From Rufibacter sp. XAAS-G3-1 (GTDB taxonomy: Bacteria; Bacteroidota; Bacteroidia; Cytophagales; Hymenobacteraceae), in assembly GCF_013623775.1 (NCBI RefSeq), contig NZ_JABFAM010000006.1, positions 248,001-312,000 of the forward strand: DNA of 64,000 nt, in the 5' to 3' direction. Numbering within the stretch: position 1 is the stretch's first letter; every line of letters starts with the position of its first letter. Of the stretch, positions 47,013 through 56,315 are shown in pieces. The notes below the pieces were generated by a model. That model was not told the origin of the DNA, did not search any database, and saw only the letters and a program-made list of their open reading frames with translations. The position numbers were made by a program, and so were the translations under genes.

Positions 47013-47133
47013 AGAGCAGGTTTAAACGTTGTCTTTCGTGCGGCAAACCGGCATAGAGAGAACCTGCGTCTGCGCTTTCCCCGCCTTTGTAGCGCTGCTA
47101 CGCCGCTCTGCAACCGTTTCCGCAGAACCTTCC
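47013..47133. repeat. Element K, copy 2 (inverted relative to copy 1)
   Basis: AGAGCAGGTTTAAACG, AGAACCTGCGTCTGCG, GTAGCGCTGCTACGC and GCAGAACCTTCC occur in the same order as in the reverse complement of 45426-45589. The right end resembles that copy but the terminal inverted repeat is lost. Confidence 0.6.
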
Positions 47134-47216
47134 TTTGGCCGTTTTCGCTTATCAATCCAAAATCTACACAAACTCCCAGAAAGCATTCCATTTCAGTAAC
47201 ATCTTACCTAAAAATT

Positions 47217-47783
47217 ATGGAAAAGTATAGAATCGCCGTTTTCGTAGGCAGTCTCAGAAAAGAGTCTTACAACCTCAAAACCGCCAAAGCGCTCATCGCC
47301 CTGGCCCCCCAGTCATTGTCCCTTGAGCTAGTAAATATCTCAGAACTCCCCCTGTTCAATGAAGACCTGGAAGCGACCCCGCCTGCTGAATGGACAACGC
47401 TCCGGGAGCAGATCCTGGCCGCCGACGGCCTTCTTTTCCTGACGCCCGAATACAACCGCTCGGTACCGGCCGTATTGAAGAATGCCATAGATGTGGGTTC
47501 CCGCCCTTACGGACAAAATTCATGGAACGGAAAACCCGGCGCGGTGGTGAGTGTTTCCATCGGGAACTTAGGCGGATTTGGCGCGAACCACCACCTGCGC
47601 CAATCCCTTGTTTTTGTGAACGCACCCACCATGGCGCAGCCGGAAGCTTATATTGGGGGAGCCGCCGCTCTATTCGACGACAGCGGCAACCTCACCAATG
47701 AATCTACCAGAGAGTTTTTACGAAGCTTTATGGCCGCCTTTGAGAAATGGGTTCATACCAACGCGAAAAAACAACCTGCCTGA
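47217..47783 (+). CDS. NADPH-dependent FMN reductase
   Basis: A 188-residue flavodoxin-fold reductase. The FMN phosphate loop is VFVGSLRKESYNLKTAKAL (about residues 8-26), and FLTPEYNRSVPAVLKNAIDV plus KPGAVVSVSIGNLGGFGA are the conserved flavin and dimer motifs. Such enzymes reduce quinones, azo dyes or chromate with NADPH; the true role is usually quinone protection. Single gene between repeat clusters. Confidence 0.92.
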   Translation: MEKYRIAVFVGSLRKESYNLKTAKALIALAPQSLSLELVNISELPLFNEDLEATPPAEWTTLREQILAADGLLFLTPEYNRSVPAVLKNAIDVGSRPYGQNSWNGKPGAVVSVSIGNLGGFGANHHLRQSLVFVNAPTMAQPEAYIGGAAALFDDSGNLTNESTREFLRSFMAAFEKWVHTNAKKQPA

Positions 47784-47797
47784 AGCAATAGATAGCA

Positions 47798-47957
47798 CCT
47801 CACCCCCAGCCCCTCTCCCGCGGAGAGGGGAGTTTTGCCGCTGCGTTTAGGGGCTGTTTTAGGAAAAACGGGCTGGAAACGCTAAAACCTGTGTGAGGTC
47901 TTGGAGACCTCACAGGTTTGGAAAGTACTGGCGCGAGACTCCAGTCTCGTGGCGAAG
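47798..47957. repeat. Composite repeat J-A-E-D
   Basis: J (47798-47837, CCTCTCCCGCGGAGAGG core), A hairpin (47843-47880), E (47885-47919) and D (47930-47954, GGCGCGAGACTCCAGTCTCG). This is the reverse order of the D-E-A composites. The linker TTTGGAAAGTACTGGCGCG between E and D reappears, complemented, at 54969. Confidence 0.78.
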
Positions 47958-47987
47958 GATAAAGTACGTATCTTAAAATTCCAATGT

Positions 47988-48749
47988 ATGAACCAGAAAG
48001 TAGTAGTGACGGCAGGTGCCGCCGGTATTGGCCTGGAAATAGTAAAGGCATTTGCGGCAACCGGGGCCACCGTGTTTGTGTGCGATATCAATGAAACAGC
48101 CTTAGAAGAATTAAAGCAAAATGTTCCCGGAGTCCTTACCAAAGTATGCGATATTTCCAACCGAAGCGATGTTGAAAGCATGGTCACTTTTGGCGCCGAA
48201 GCCTTGGGCGGGTTGGATGTATTGGTGAACAATGCCGGTATTGCCGGCCCTACCGCGCCGGTGGAGGAGATAAACCCCCAGGATTGGGAGAAAGTGATGC
48301 AGGTAGATATCAACGGTACCTTCTATGTCACCCGGGCCGCCATCCCCTTCCTGAAAAAATCAGCCGCCGGTGTCATCCTCAATATGTCCTCTTTGGCCGG
48401 CCGGTTCGGCTATGAAAACCGAAGCCCTTATTCCACCGCCAAATGGGGCATCATCGGCTTTACCAAAACGCTTTCCATTGAATTGGGGAAGTATGGTGTT
48501 CGGGCCAACGCCATTCTGCCGGGGGCGGTGGCTGGCCCCCGGATTGACCACGTTCTGCAAAGCAGGGCTGAGGCCAATGGCACCACGTTGGAGGAGGAAA
48601 AAGACAAAGCCATGGCCATACAGTCCCTGAAAGGGTTCGTAGACCCCAAAAATATTGCCGCTTTGGTCGTGTTTCTTGCCTCCGATAGCGCCAAGATGAT
48701 TTCCGGGCAGATCCTACCGATTGACGGTGATGCGCAGGCAGCTTCTTAG
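47988..48749 (+). CDS. Short-chain dehydrogenase/reductase
   Basis: I start at the ATG at 47988 (MNQKVVVTAGAAGIG); the longer frame reads through a D palindrome. The 253-residue product has NNAGIAGP, the catalytic serine in NMSSLAGRFG and YSTAKWG. The cofactor motif reads TAGAAGIG, with alanine where the first glycine of TGxxxGIG is usual, which is tolerated in some SDRs. The C-terminus SGQILPIDGDAQAAS is family-typical. A lipocalin-like gene follows 37 bp downstream, probably in one operon. Confidence 0.9.
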   Translation: MNQKVVVTAGAAGIGLEIVKAFAATGATVFVCDINETALEELKQNVPGVLTKVCDISNRSDVESMVTFGAEALGGLDVLVNNAGIAGPTAPVEEINPQDWEKVMQVDINGTFYVTRAAIPFLKKSAAGVILNMSSLAGRFGYENRSPYSTAKWGIIGFTKTLSIELGKYGVRANAILPGAVAGPRIDHVLQSRAEANGTTLEEEKDKAMAIQSLKGFVDPKNIAALVVFLASDSAKMISGQILPIDGDAQAAS

Positions 48750-48786
48750 CATTCCTTGACTATTTTATCCTTCTAAAATCTTACTT

Positions 48787-49245
48787 ATGCCAAACACCTT
48801 GAAAGAGCGGTTGATTGGGGCCTGGAAGCTGGTTTCTTACGTAGAAGAACCCGTGGATGGATCTGCCCCTTTCTACCCGATGGGTGAAAAGCCCATGGGC
48901 CTCATCATGTACACGCCAGATGGTTTTATGTCGGCGCAACTGATGCACCCCGATAGAAAAAATTTCGCCTCGGGCGATTGGTTCAACGGAACCGATGAAG
49001 AATACAGGCAGGAGGCATCTACTTACATTGCCTACACTGGCCCCTTCCAGGTAGATGAGGAACAGCAGACGCTCACCCATTCCATGTTCGTTTCGTTGTT
49101 CCCCAATTGGACAGGACAGACGCAACCGCGGGTAGTTGCATTAGAGGGTAATCTGTTACACCTCAGCACGGCAACGCCGATTGTATCAGGGGGTAAAACG
49201 GTTAACTCTTTTCTAACCTGGAAACGGGCCGACGCGCAGGATTGA
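48787..49245 (+). CDS. Lipocalin-like domain protein
   Basis: A 152-residue protein of the lipocalin-like family (Lipocalin_5), shown by LKERLIGAWKLVSYVEEP at the start, PMGLIMYTPDGFMSAQLM and YIAYTGPFQVDEEQQTLTH. It has no signal peptide. Members are small beta-barrels of unknown ligand, often found near SDRs and reductases, as here. It seems to be co-transcribed with the SDR upstream. Confidence 0.85.
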   Translation: MPNTLKERLIGAWKLVSYVEEPVDGSAPFYPMGEKPMGLIMYTPDGFMSAQLMHPDRKNFASGDWFNGTDEEYRQEASTYIAYTGPFQVDEEQQTLTHSMFVSLFPNWTGQTQPRVVALEGNLLHLSTATPIVSGGKTVNSFLTWKRADAQD

Positions 49246-49304
49246 ACTGGCTCCTACCACATAAAGTAAGTACGGCGACCGCATCACTTCATACTATTCG
49301 TCCT

Positions 49305-49392
49305 CCTGGAAGGATCTGGTGGGCGAACTAGAGAAGCTTTGATGGAGCGCAACTGCCGTTCGCCACCAAGATCCTTCCAGGAGGACGACAAA
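49305..49392. repeat. Palindromic repeat G, copy 3 (best preserved)
   Basis: The arms CGTCCTCCTGGAAGGATCT... and their complement extend about 30 bp on each side, including GGTGGGCGAAC / GTTCGCCACC. The loop is about 25 bp. It follows the SDR-lipocalin operon and can act as a terminator. Confidence 0.75.
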
Positions 49393-49439
49393 AGAGTAGG
49401 ACAACCTAATTTTGTCAGCGTACTTAGCTAGAATTGATT

Positions 49440-49612
49440 AGAACCTGTTTAGGGTTTTCTAGAAGCTTATCTTCTTTTGGTTTCTCTGGGGCAAGCGTCT
49501 GCTTGCGGCTGCGTTTCCAGGCTTTTATCAGAAAAACAGCCTGAAAACAGAAATTCCTCCCAGGTTTAGACCCTTGCGCCAGAGACAAAACGGAAAACTC
49601 TAAACAGCTTCA
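49440..49612. repeat. MITE-like element M, copy 2
   Basis: The ends GAACCTGTTTAGGGTTTTC and GAAAACTCTAAACAGCTTC form a terminal inverted repeat. Inside are an H module (TCTCTGGGGCAAGCGTCTGC at 49481, with its partner CTTGCGCCAGAGA near 49575-49590) and an A hairpin (49511-49549). The whole is a nested palindrome without coding capacity. Confidence 0.72.
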
Positions 49613-49737
49613 GGCTCTAAAGTAAAATCAAGGGTTTCTACCTTTACAATTTTTTCACTTCATTCCCCGCTTGGCCCCTTGGGGGAACTAGCAAAGCTCC
49701 GCAGCTTGTAACGGGCAGGTAACCGTTTTTCCTTTGG

Positions 49738-51819
49738 TTACTGTAGCTGTTTATAGCTTAACCCTTCCCCGAACTTAAACAAAGCATACGCCTCGCCTTC
49801 CTTGTACCCAGGTAAATCTTCTTTGTTGTTCTCAACGGCCTGCTGGCTGACGGGCGTAGTAAAGGGCATTTTACCGGTAGGGTTGCTTTTCCCGGTCACG
49901 ATGTCCAGCAGGGCTTCGGGTTCTACCCCGAAAGTAGCCAGAACGCCCAGAAAACGGTTGTTGGTCTTTTGGTTATAGACCTCGTCTATCACAAAAGGGT
50001 TGGCGTAGTTGATGACCATAATGGTAGGTTTCCGGGAGGTGAGCGCGTTTACGTATGTCACATCTACCGCGCAGGACGAAAGGTTCACCCGCAACGGGGA
50101 ATCATCAGCTGGGAAGAGCGGACGGATGGCGGGTTTCAACCACAGCAGGATCACCTCTGCTTCCTCTGGGGTGGTGACAAAGGTAAGCCCTTCATAGTTC
50201 TGCGGGTAGACCTTGCCCGGGCCCGGGGCCATCTTGTTATATGTCTTGGCATATTCCTCAAAGTATACCCTAGTGCCCTTCGCCAGCGGCAGGGTGTTTT
50301 TATTGTTGCGCAACAGCACCACAGACTTGCGCTGCGCCTCTTTGCCAGCCGCCACAAACTCCTGCCTGCCCACCACTTCCGCCGCCTTTTGCTCGTCTAC
50401 GTACGGGTTTTCAAAAAGCCCGAGCTGGAACAGTTCCACCAGCAGCAGCGTGACCGACTCATCTACATACTTCATCACCTCGGGGTGCGCTTTGAGGGTT
50501 TTCAGGAGCTGGGCAGGGTCGGCGTTGCCGGCGAACAGGTTGCTGCCTGCCTCCAGCGCCTTCACGTACCGTTGCTCAATATCAAGCTTCTCTACCCCCC
50601 ACGGCATGGACTCGATTGGGCCAGTATCAGAGTTGATGATTCCTTTGAAGCCCAGTTCCCCGCGCAAGAGATCCCGCAAGATGCCTTTGTTATAGGCATA
50701 GGCCACCTCTTCATACTTGGTGTCTTTGGGCAAGGAGTAATAAGGCATGATGGAGGACGTTCCGGCTTTGATGGCGGCTTTGAACGGGAGCAGGTTTTCC
50801 TCAAACTGCCCTCCGGGGAAAACGGCAAAACGGCCATAGGCATAGTGCGGGTCAAACCCTTTGTTGGCAGACCCTCCCCCCGGAAAGTGCTTGGTGGTCA
50901 TGGCAACCGACCCGTGGTTCAACGTAGGCCCCTGAAAACCCAAGGTGATGGCGGCAATGGATTGGGCGGCCAGTTGGGGGTCTTCGCCAAAGGTTCCTTC
51001 AATGCGCTGCCAGCGGGGCTCGGTGGCCAGATCGGCCATGTACATGTACCCTTTGCGGATGCCTACCGCCAGCCATTCCTGCCGGGCCATATCGCCAAAG
51101 CGATGGATCATCGCGGAATCGGCCATGGCCGCCAGCCCTATCTCAGAGGGCCACTTGGAAAAACCGATAGACGTGGAACCCGTGGCACCCAAGGAGCCGG
51201 CCGTGATATGGTTGCGGGGGTTGGACGCGAACAGCACCGGAATCCCCAGGCTGTCGCTTTCGGCCAGGGCCTGTACTTTGTTTGCCCAACGGGCCATAGT
51301 ATCGGCGGGGGCCGTGGTAGTCCTCCAAATGAAACGGCGCATCTTGTGTTGCAGAATCCCTTTGGTGGTGCCTACCGTGTTCATCACCGGGAAAGGGAGC
51401 GGCTCACCGGTGAACTGGTTTTTGTCAAGGACTACGTCCTGCTCATTGAAGGCACTGGTGACGGGGTTGGTCTCCCCTGAGGCTTCCAGCATAAAGGCCT
51501 CGTTGTTCATGCGCATGTCGGCAATCAGCAGCAGGCCGGCTTTCTCCTCCAGGGTCATCCTGTTGAGTAGATCCTGGCTTCTCTCTGCCGGGGTTAGGCG
51601 CCAGTCTTCGTATTGGTCTAACCGGCCGTTGCGGTTGAGGTCTTTGAACTGTAACCCGTCGGCCTCCACAAGCTTGGCGGAGCGGTACCCCAGACTGGGT
51701 TGGGAGGTTCTTTCTGCTCCAGTCGCTGCTCCGGATTCAGTTTCTGTCTTGGATTGTCCACAGGAATTTATCATAGCAAACAGGACAGCTATAAAGAGGG
51801 AAAATGGAATGTTTTTCAT
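49738..51819 (-). CDS. Glycoside hydrolase family 3 lipoprotein
   Basis: The 693-residue exported enzyme has a lipoprotein signal (MKNIPFSLFIAVLFAMINSC). The N-terminal TIM barrel (about 70-420) carries TKHFPGGGSANKGFDPHY and the nucleophile region GIINSDTGPIESMPWG, where the usual SDW reads SDT. The C-terminal alpha/beta sandwich (about 490-680) contains SVVLLRNNKNTLPL. Family 3 enzymes release glucose or similar residues from beta-linked saccharides; the substrate is open. The end is short and lacks a fibronectin-type domain. It is last of three minus-strand envelope genes. Confidence 0.87.
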   Translation of the reverse strand: MKNIPFSLFIAVLFAMINSCGQSKTETESGAATGAERTSQPSLGYRSAKLVEADGLQFKDLNRNGRLDQYEDWRLTPAERSQDLLNRMTLEEKAGLLLIADMRMNNEAFMLEASGETNPVTSAFNEQDVVLDKNQFTGEPLPFPVMNTVGTTKGILQHKMRRFIWRTTTAPADTMARWANKVQALAESDSLGIPVLFASNPRNHITAGSLGATGSTSIGFSKWPSEIGLAAMADSAMIHRFGDMARQEWLAVGIRKGYMYMADLATEPRWQRIEGTFGEDPQLAAQSIAAITLGFQGPTLNHGSVAMTTKHFPGGGSANKGFDPHYAYGRFAVFPGGQFEENLLPFKAAIKAGTSSIMPYYSLPKDTKYEEVAYAYNKGILRDLLRGELGFKGIINSDTGPIESMPWGVEKLDIEQRYVKALEAGSNLFAGNADPAQLLKTLKAHPEVMKYVDESVTLLLVELFQLGLFENPYVDEQKAAEVVGRQEFVAAGKEAQRKSVVLLRNNKNTLPLAKGTRVYFEEYAKTYNKMAPGPGKVYPQNYEGLTFVTTPEEAEVILLWLKPAIRPLFPADDSPLRVNLSSCAVDVTYVNALTSRKPTIMVINYANPFVIDEVYNQKTNNRFLGVLATFGVEPEALLDIVTGKSNPTGKMPFTTPVSQQAVENNKEDLPGYKEGEAYALFKFGEGLSYKQLQ

Positions 51820-51859
51820 TTTGTTCAGATGTTATTGCGCTTCATGGCTACAAGGCGTT

Positions 51860-53197
51860 TTAGTTATTCAGATAGTCCAGAATCATTTGCACCTGGGCTT
51901 TCACCCCGTTTTGCAGGGCGCTTTCATCAACATTGAATTTGGGATTGTGGTTAGCGGCCCCATTACCAATGCCCAGGGTCACAAAGCCTACGGGGGCTAT
52001 TTTTCTGTAATAGGCAAAATCCTCACTGGCGGTCATCATGGGGGCGTCAAAGATTTGGTTTCCCCCCAGAATGGCGGCCGCACTGTTCCTGGCCTGGGAA
52101 GTGAGGGCCGCATCGTTTTGGATGGCCGGGTAGGTAGGGATGTACTCCAGTTTGTAGGTAGCGCCATAGGCCTTGGTAATGTTCTCGATTATCCCTTTTA
52201 TTCTGGTTTCCACCATTTTCCTGGTTTCTTCTGACGTGGTGCGGATGCTGGCTGCCAGTTCCGCCCTGTCGGCAATCACGTTGGGGGCATCGCCGGACTG
52301 AAATTTACCTATGGAAACCACCGTCATTTCTCCCGGTGTCACATTCCTGGACACAACGGATTGTAATGCAGTGACAATAGCCGCCCCTACCACAATGGGG
52401 TCAATTCCCAAATGGGGCATGGAGCCATGTGAGCCTTTCCCGATTATGGTCAGGTTGAAGATGTCCTGCGCGGTAGAAGCCGCTCCCACAGGCAAGATAC
52501 CAATGTGGCCTGCCGGAAAATTGGGTAGCACGTGCATCCCGAAAAAGGCATCAACGTCCTTGAGGGCCCCTGAATTGACAATGTCCAACGCCCCGCCGGG
52601 TGGTTGCTCCTCGGCGTGCTGAAATATAAAGTAGATTGTTCCCTTTATCTGATCCGGCATTTTAGAAAGGGTGGAGGCGGTTGCCAGCAGCATAGCCGTA
52701 TGGGCGTCATGGCCGCAGGCGTGACTCACGTTCTTTACTTTTGAACTATAGGGCAACCCGGTTTCCTCCTGCAAAGGCAAGGCATCCATGTCGGCCCGGA
52801 AGGCTACGGTTTTTCCGGGCTGGGCCCCTTTGAGAATCCCGATAACGCTTGTCTTTCCGGGTTTTTGGATTTCCATGTTGGGCAGGGATCTGAGGATACC
52901 TTCCACGTACTTGCTGGTTTGCTCTTCCCTGAAAGACACTTCGGGGTTTTGGTGGATGTGCCGTCGCCATTTTATAAGGTCATCGGTGGGTATGTTCTTC
53001 ACCCAGGAAGCGTTTGAGGCAATTGGGGGGGTGTTATTGGTTTGCGCGGTTTGGACTTGGGGAGATAACTCTGCCTCTGGCCCTGCTTCTGTTTTATTTT
53101 CCTTGTTTGTTTCTGATCTTGCTTCTGGCTCAGATTGACTGCAACATTGAAGCATACCGCTACATAGTACGGCAATGAGTAGTAGTATCTTTTTCAT
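51860..53197 (-). CDS. M20 family amidohydrolase lipoprotein
   Basis: From the ATG at 53197 (KKILLLIAVLCSGMLQCC) the product is 445 residues, with a lipoprotein signal and an acidic linker before the enzyme domain. The M20/Amidohydrolase zinc ligands are in FRADMDALPLQEETGLPYSS, HACGHDAHTAMLLATAS and QHAEEQPPGG, and the dimerisation domain has GKGSHGSMPHLGIDPIVVG. Members cleave N-acyl amino acids or acyl-dipeptides. It lies 40 bp upstream of the GH3 gene and is probably co-transcribed with it. It is a second, intact relative of the frameshifted gene at 44177. Confidence 0.9.
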   Translation of the reverse strand: MKKILLLIAVLCSGMLQCCSQSEPEARSETNKENKTEAGPEAELSPQVQTAQTNNTPPIASNASWVKNIPTDDLIKWRRHIHQNPEVSFREEQTSKYVEGILRSLPNMEIQKPGKTSVIGILKGAQPGKTVAFRADMDALPLQEETGLPYSSKVKNVSHACGHDAHTAMLLATASTLSKMPDQIKGTIYFIFQHAEEQPPGGALDIVNSGALKDVDAFFGMHVLPNFPAGHIGILPVGAASTAQDIFNLTIIGKGSHGSMPHLGIDPIVVGAAIVTALQSVVSRNVTPGEMTVVSIGKFQSGDAPNVIADRAELAASIRTTSEETRKMVETRIKGIIENITKAYGATYKLEYIPTYPAIQNDAALTSQARNSAAAILGGNQIFDAPMMTASEDFAYYRKIAPVGFVTLGIGNGAANHNPKFNVDESALQNGVKAQVQMILDYLNN

Positions 53198-53422
53198 AGT
53201 AGTAACATTTTCCATCAAATAGTTAAATTTCCTTTTTGAGCTTACCAGATAGATTAGAAACAGGTAGATGGTTAGAGCGACGGCTTCTTTCCAATTCGGC
53301 GTGATTCAGTTAACAAGGCAGACGCCTCTGTTTTGTACTAATGGAATTCCGTTTGTGGCGTGGTGGCTTCAGGCTTTGATGATTCATTGGTCTTATATCC
53401 ATACCATGGAGGCGAAAGCTGC

Positions 53423-54655
53423 CTATTGGGTTGCATTCGCAAAAAACGAATGGGAAAAGTTGTATTTAAATGAAAACTGTACCCGCACGGTAGAGGAGCT
53501 AAACCCATCCCTGAAATTGTTCCGCTTTCCCCATTGCAATTCAGCGCCCACCAATGATTGCGGAAAAGGCTGGTGCAGTAAATTGAGGATGGCGTAATTC
53601 CCGTTTTTGAAAGCAGTGGCTGCCTGAGCGTCTGAGTTCTTAATATGCACCCTTGAATAGCCCACCGTGCTGCTCCATTTGCTGTTCCAGCTACGTTCCA
53701 GAAAGGCGAGCCCACCTAGTACCGGTAACGAGACACCCAATACAGGGGTGGTGGGGTCCTCAAAGTTGTTTTCGATCCCAATGTCAGGGCCTGCGTCCGT
53801 CAGATGGCTCTCAACACCCTTGCCATACACCAATTGGCCCTTGAAAGAGGTTTTGCTATCCAGTTGCTGGGTGGAACTGAGGTTGAAACCCCACCCAATT
53901 TCCTGCCCGCTGAGGTCAATCACAGAATTGGCGGTATTCTCCCACCTGATCCATTTCAAAACCCCACCTACTTCAACATACCCGTTCACGGTTTGCCGAC
54001 GGTATTCGGCTGCAACGTCCGGCAGTTTGAAGGCCGCCCGCACGTGTTGGAGTTCTATGCGGTTGGCATAAATACCGTCATCTGAAACAGCGTCGGGCTG
54101 TTCCAAGGCTATCCCCCATCTGTCCTGCTCCCTGGCCCGCATATAGCGTACCTGGATGGTGCGCAGGTAAGCCCTGCTGGGCGGTGCCCCGAAGTCCAGC
54201 GTGCCGGGCGTGACATCAACATCTGAGAAAAGACTTTCGGTTTGCCCAACGGTGAATCTTCCCAGTTCTACATAAGCCTTCCGGAAGCGGAAGACCGTTT
54301 GGCCAACCTCTGGCCCTACCCCAAAAAGATCGAACTCGAAATTGGCTTTGAGTTGGCCCAGCGGAGTCTGCGACCAACTGTTTAACCCCAGCCTTGTTTC
54401 GCGCACGCTGAAATATATCTTCCCGTCAGGCGCAAACTGGTTTTTATACTGGGGAAGTTTGGTGACGCGTAACACATCAAACCAATTAGGGTCAGTTTGG
54501 TTGAAATTATAGCCTACATCTGCCTTGATGTACCCGTACACTTCAAGGCCTTTCCCCTGTTCCTGGGCTTGGGTAGGTCTCATAGCCAACAGAAAGAGCA
54601 GCAGGAACAAGGCCTGCCTAAGTTTCTTGCTTAACGGAAAACTGAAGTACTTCAT
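53423..54655 (-). CDS. DcaP-like outer-membrane porin
   Basis: From the ATG at 54655 (KYFSFPLSKKLRQALFLLLF) the product is 410 residues with a signal peptide ending near PTQAQ. The mature chain opens with LEVYGYIKADVGYNFNQ and alternates hydrophobic and polar residues to a C-terminal strand, as in DcaP-type trimeric porins. FDLFGVGPEVGQTVFRFRKA and GQTESLFSDVDVTPGTLDF are the inner-loop motifs. Homologues pass small dicarboxylates or peptides. It is the first of three minus-strand envelope genes, with 225 bp to the next start. Confidence 0.85.
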   Translation of the reverse strand: MKYFSFPLSKKLRQALFLLLFLLAMRPTQAQEQGKGLEVYGYIKADVGYNFNQTDPNWFDVLRVTKLPQYKNQFAPDGKIYFSVRETRLGLNSWSQTPLGQLKANFEFDLFGVGPEVGQTVFRFRKAYVELGRFTVGQTESLFSDVDVTPGTLDFGAPPSRAYLRTIQVRYMRAREQDRWGIALEQPDAVSDDGIYANRIELQHVRAAFKLPDVAAEYRRQTVNGYVEVGGVLKWIRWENTANSVIDLSGQEIGWGFNLSSTQQLDSKTSFKGQLVYGKGVESHLTDAGPDIGIENNFEDPTTPVLGVSLPVLGGLAFLERSWNSKWSSTVGYSRVHIKNSDAQAATAFKNGNYAILNLLHQPFPQSLVGAELQWGKRNNFRDGFSSSTVRVQFSFKYNFSHSFFANATQ

Positions 54656-54968
54656 TTGGGCAGGATAGTTAGCCAGGGCATGGATTTGTATACGGTTGCT
54701 CAACTAAAAGAAGCCTATTTTGTGGTACTTTTTTTATAAGTATTTTTCTTTTATGATCCCTCAGTCTACTTTATTCAGGTATGCTTGAAGCGGCACCTTG
54801 GTGATGGTTGCTAGTGTTGCCACCAGTACTCTCTTTTATTTGGCAGCAAACCTCTTGTCAAATAGTAAATACCAATATGATAATCAGTTACTTGCGGCAT
54901 AATCAAGAAACCTTCCCTACTAAGGGCAGAAACAGGTTGCTACTCCTTACCTGACCTCAAATTCTCCT

Positions 54969-55160
54969 GCCGGCGGTTCCCTGCGCGCCTGGAGACGCGC
55001 TTCCTCCCAAGTCACGAGACGAAAGTCCCGCGCCAGTACTTTCCAAAGCCTGCCTCCGCGCTGCCGCCCGCTCCCAAGACCTCGTAGGGCGCGCAGCTCC
55101 TACGAGTGTCTCTGCCGATGGCGTTTCTAGCCTGTTTTCCCTAAAACTGACCCGAAACGC
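54969..55160. repeat. Composite repeat D-(E)-F-A
   Basis: D module (54969-55034, GCGCCTGGAGACGCGC and ACGAGACGAAAGTCC), a linker with CCAGTACTTTCCAAAGCCTG in place of E, F (55078-55108) and an A hairpin (55121-55160). Upstream, 54704-54968 is AT-rich and gene-free and should contain the porin promoter. Confidence 0.72.
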
Positions 55161-55269
55161 TGGGCCGGAGGGAGGATGTCTGCCCCGCAGGAAAAACCAA
55201 CCATAGAAAGCAGTGCGTGCCGGAGACAAGGCAGTGCCCGGTCGCTACCGGAACGTGATTTACCCGGTT

Positions 55270-55312
55270 TCCGCGTTTCCGGCCCGTTTTCCGCAAAACA
55301 GCCCCTAAACGC
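55270..55312. repeat. A hairpin upstream of the TRIC gene
   Basis: GCGTTTCCGGCCCGTTTTCC pairs with GCAAAACAGCCCCTAAACGC with a few mismatches. 55313-55466 has no clear separate gene. Confidence 0.7.
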
Positions 55313-55466
55313 AGCAGCGGGGCTGGAACCTAAGGTCAGGTTTCAATCAACGGCTAACATTTACCTTAGCCTGCCCGTTAGGGAAAGGCTGGGCTTGATG
55401 ACCGGTTGGCAGAACATGCTGGCCGTTGCCGCGGTCGGGCTTATTTCAACTTCCTGGGGTTATAGC

Positions 55467-56114
55467 ATGGAGAAATTACATTCCTTGTATTATGTGCTTG
55501 AAATAGCTGGTACGTTCGCCTTTGCCATAAGTGGGGCGACGGCGGCAAGAAAACGCAACCTTGACTTGTTTGGGATCTGCGCCATTGCCTTTGTGGTGGC
55601 CTGCGGCGGCGGTATCATCCGGGATCTTTGCATTGGGGCTATTCCACCCGCCGGGTTAACCAACTGGCCCTATTTGGTGGTCGCCATTATTGCCGCAGGG
55701 TTAACCGTCCACTTTTTCCCGGTGGTACAGCGGCTCACCCGCCCGGTGCTGTTCTTTGACGCCGTTGGCTTATCGTTGTTCGCCGTGACCGGGGCAGAGA
55801 AAGCGCTGCACTATGGCCATAATGGGGAGGTGGCCGTTCTGTTGGGGATTACCACCGCGGTGGGCGGCGGAGTGATCCGTGATGTTTTGCTTACCCGGGT
55901 GCCTGTCATTCTGGAGAAAGAGATTTATGCTTCGGCGGCACTTTTAGGGGCCGTGCTGGTCGTGCTGGGGAATTACCTGCAATGGGTATCACGCGATTGG
56001 GTGGCGATCATTGCTTTAACGGTGTGTTTTACCCTGCGCATATTAGCCCTCTATTTTCATTGGAACCTGCCTGTTCCCGCGAATGAGAAAACCGACCTGG
56101 ATAAACAAAAATAG
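55467..56114 (+). CDS. TRIC family (UPF0126) cation channel
   Basis: From the ATG at 55467 (MEKLHSLYYVLEIAG) the product is 215 residues, the usual length for bacterial TRIC channels; a longer frame from 55176 reads through repeats. Two internal repeats each carry the signature glycine motif: CGGGIIRDLCIG (about 55-66) and GGGVIRDVLLT (about 140-150). Seven membrane helices are expected. The family forms homotrimeric channels for monovalent cations. Single gene. Confidence 0.9.
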   Translation: MEKLHSLYYVLEIAGTFAFAISGATAARKRNLDLFGICAIAFVVACGGGIIRDLCIGAIPPAGLTNWPYLVVAIIAAGLTVHFFPVVQRLTRPVLFFDAVGLSLFAVTGAEKALHYGHNGEVAVLLGITTAVGGGVIRDVLLTRVPVILEKEIYASAALLGAVLVVLGNYLQWVSRDWVAIIALTVCFTLRILALYFHWNLPVPANEKTDLDKQK

Positions 56115-56147
56115 CACCTCCTGCTTTCCCCTCTTTTTCTCTTCACG

Positions 56148-56272
56148 ATGAAGCTGTTTAGTGTTTTATGCCTGTTTTCATAAAATCAGCCTGAAAACGG
56201 GGTACCCGCGTACGTTTGCTCCAGAGGAATTGCTTTAAAAGCCGGTTAATGAAAAACCCTAAACAGGTTCAT
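56148..56272. repeat. MITE-like element M, copy 3
   Basis: ATGAAGCTGTTTAGTGTTTT and the complement of ATGAACCTGTTTAGGGTTTT bound a 125-bp element with an A hairpin at 56162-56199. The right half (GAATTGCTTT...GCCGGTT) matches the left half of copy 1 in reverse. Confidence 0.75.
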
Positions 56273-56315
56273 AGTACAAAGCAGGTCTGTCTCAGGATTC
56301 ATACCACTGTTGAAT

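Noticed and set aside
49969-51480. 503-codon open frame on the plus strand opposite the GH3 gene
   Set aside because: It is fully antisense to a well-supported GH3 enzyme, shows no domain or signal, and its composition is that of a shadow frame in GC-rich coding DNA.
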